Assembly (NCBI RefSeq): GCF_001742425.1
Contig: NZ_MJEH01000033.1
Span: 148,876-212,875 of the forward strand
DNA length: 64,000 bases
Direction of reading: 5' to 3'
From: Bacillus solimangrovi
GTDB lineage: Bacteria; Bacillota; Bacilli; Bacillales; Bacillaceae_N
The position numbers were made by a program, and so were the translations under genes. A model generated the notes under the pieces. That model ran no database searches, was not told the DNA's origin, and worked only from the letters and a program-made list of their open reading frames with translations. Shown in pieces: positions 62,917-64,000 of the stretch. Every line of letters starts with the position of its first letter. Positions within the stretch are counted from its first letter, which is position 1.

Positions 62917-62958
62917 TAAAGGAGTCGTGCCGATTTTGTGCCGACTCCTTTATTTTTT
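62917..62958 (+). terminator. Terminator of the suf operon
   Basis: TAAAGGAGTCG pairs with CGACTCCTTTA around a 14-base loop, followed by TTTTTTT. Confidence 0.9.
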
Positions 62959-63137
62959 TATACAAATCAAACTACTGTTGTTCGCGACTTCTTTCTTATC
63001 TGAATGTGTATTGGTAGTTATTATTATAATTAGTCTTAAAAATGGTTTGAAACTATCCAAATTGAACTCTGATGGGTTTATAACTTACCTCTTATAATCC
63101 CACCTTAAAGGAATTTAAGCTCACTCCAATAAACTAA
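62959..63137. other. AT-rich stretch after the suf terminator, nothing recognised
   Basis: No reading frame, repeat or promoter could be supported. Confidence 0.4.
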
Positions 63138-63545
63138 TTACTGTTTAAAATATCTTTTCAAGTTAATCCTAATATACTTAAGCAATATTCATACAAGTCT
63201 GATCATTTATATACTTACTTTGTTTCTTCAATTGTTTTAACTAATTTTATTCCATCTATTTCTTCAAAACCAACAAATTCAAGTTTTTCAATAGAAAGAA
63301 ATTTAACTGATGAAGAGTGTGATAAAGGAAAAATAACAATAAAAATTGTTGGACGTTAACCACACTGGAGAAATTCTTTACTTGATTTAGGTATTGATGC
63401 AAGGTATTTATTTAAAGACCCGTCAGAGCCAGCGCTTGCAATTTATAATACTGATATTGTTGTAGATGGTGAGATTAATGAAGGTGACCTATTAGAAATA
63501 GGTAAATTCATGTTAGAGAATCCAAGTTACGAAGCGAATAATTAA
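63138..63545 (+). pseudogene. Unrecognised reading frame with internal stop
   Basis: One frame is open from 63138, meets a TAA at 63357-63359 and continues in the same frame to a TAA at 63543-63545. The second part reads like real protein (NSLLDLGIDARYLFKDPSEP, then IVVDGEINEGDLLEIGKFML), and the 25 or so codons before the internal stop also look coding (NLTDEECDKGKITIKIVGR). No ATG, GTG or TTG start with a Shine-Dalgarno is present. It is best read as a remnant of a gene with a nonsense mutation and a lost 5' end. Family not recognised. A terminator follows. Confidence 0.5.
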
Positions 63546-63554
63546 TATCATTAG

Positions 63555-63579
63555 CCCTGATATATGTCAGGGTTTTTTT
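63555..63579 (+). terminator. Terminator after the broken frame
   Basis: CCCTGA, TATATG loop, TCAGGG, preceded by AG, then TTTTTTT. A functional-looking terminator behind a decayed frame supports that a real gene once ended here. Confidence 0.85.
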
Positions 63580-63742
63580 ATGTAAAATAAACTGAACAAA
63601 TTGTAAAAGGGCGAATTGGCTCTTGGTGTCTACTTGTTGTATTGGTTTATTTGTATTTTATTAATAAGTATATGATATGCTCAAAACAACATTTATACAA
63701 AGTAGGGGAAGGTTCTATAAGTGAAAAGACGTTATATTGTGA

Positions 63743-64000
63743 GAATATTTTATTTATAGTACTTATACAGTGGCTTATGATAAGGCATTTATTTTACCTG
63801 ATGGTTTTAAGGCTGTGCATATGTGATTTATAACATAGAAGGGGCACCAGCTTTGGGATCAAAGAAAGGCGCTGTTAGGCATTATTTTGATGATGATGGC
63901 ATTTCAATAACATCTTCACATTATGATTTTGGGTGGGAAGGAAAAAGTAACTCAGGTTTTCGTAACTTAGATTACTATTATGCAAGTGATATAAAAAAAG
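63743..64000 (+). pseudogene. Frameshifted, unrecognised coding sequence running off the right edge
   Basis: Frame 1 of the remnant, 63743-63823, reads AYDKAFILPDGFKAVH and then hits TGA. Two bases later another frame continues from 63823 to the window end: YNIEGAPALGSKKGAVRHYF, then GISITSSHYDFGWEGKSN and YYYASDIKK. The two parts join smoothly if two extra bases (AT near 63821) are ignored. Alternatively GTG 63823 starts a gene of its own, with a weak AAGG ten bases upstream. Family not recognised; the rest lies outside the window. Confidence 0.4.

Noticed and set aside
63642..63833. 63-codon plus-strand frame near the right edge
   Set aside because: It lies in a different frame from the protein-like remnants at the same place and shows a Leu/Ile/Tyr-rich random pattern without a ribosome binding site.

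Overview
The window is one contiguous stretch of a low-GC Gram-positive chromosome, almost certainly from the Bacillaceae. It is AT-rich, its genes have strong GGAGG-type ribosome binding sites, and it encodes spore coat proteins, Crh, CggR, SigI/RsgI, CtsR-type and FadR-type operators and S-box (SAM) riboswitches. Gene order follows blocks known from Bacillus subtilis (uvrA-yvlABCD-hprK-lgt-yvoD-ppaX-yvoF-his; trxB-yvcI-rapZ-yvcK-whiA-crh-clpP; cggR-gapA-pgk-tpiA-gpmI-eno; fadM-fadN-fadA-fadE-yusI-gcvH-yusF-yusE; yusD-met-yurZ-suf). The species cannot be named from the sequence alone.

Layout. 1-9.6 kb: the 3' part of uvrA; an envelope-stress operon (yvlABCD) behind a near-perfect sigma-W-type promoter and interrupted by a 135-bp inverted-repeat element; then hprK-lgt-yvoD-ppaX-yvoF. 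9.9-16.5 kb: a tight histidine operon, hisZGDBHAFI. 16.6-24.6 kb: a TPR protein, thioredoxin reductase, the nudix-rapZ-yvcK-whiA-crh operon, convergent clpP under a CtsR operator, and tRNA-Arg(CCG). 24.8-34.1 kb: sigma-54, a glutaredoxin-like protein, the complete lower glycolytic operon with its repressor CggR, and secG. 34.3-38 kb: carboxylesterase, RNase R and SmpB. 38-39.5 kb: an ArsR-type regulator, a DUF2573-like protein and two coat-F-like proteins on the minus strand. 39.8-46.5 kb: fatty-acid beta-oxidation genes with FadR-type operators. 46.7-51.4 kb: yusI, gcvH, yusF, yusE, the sigI-rsgI pair and yusD. 51.5-56.8 kb: metY and metNIQ, each behind its own SAM riboswitch, then yurZ. 57.6-62.9 kb: sufCDSUB. 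63.1-64 kb: decayed, unrecognised coding sequence at the right edge.

The genes form coherent circuits. HprK phosphorylates HPr and Crh on Ser46, and CggR senses fructose-1,6-bisphosphate to release gapA and the downstream glycolytic genes. PpaX removes the pyrophosphate made when HprK dephosphorylates its substrates. RNase R and SmpB serve mRNA decay and trans-translation. MetY makes homocysteine and MetNIQ imports methionine, both shut off by SAM. SufCDSUB builds Fe-S clusters.

Most of the window is conserved housekeeping DNA and I found no convincing new multi-gene system. The observations most worth checking are the 135-bp element inside the yvl operon, an attenuator-like leader between the pgk promoter and pgk, the structured insert after rsgI, the long gap and tandem repeats before suf, and the two broken reading frames at the right edge.
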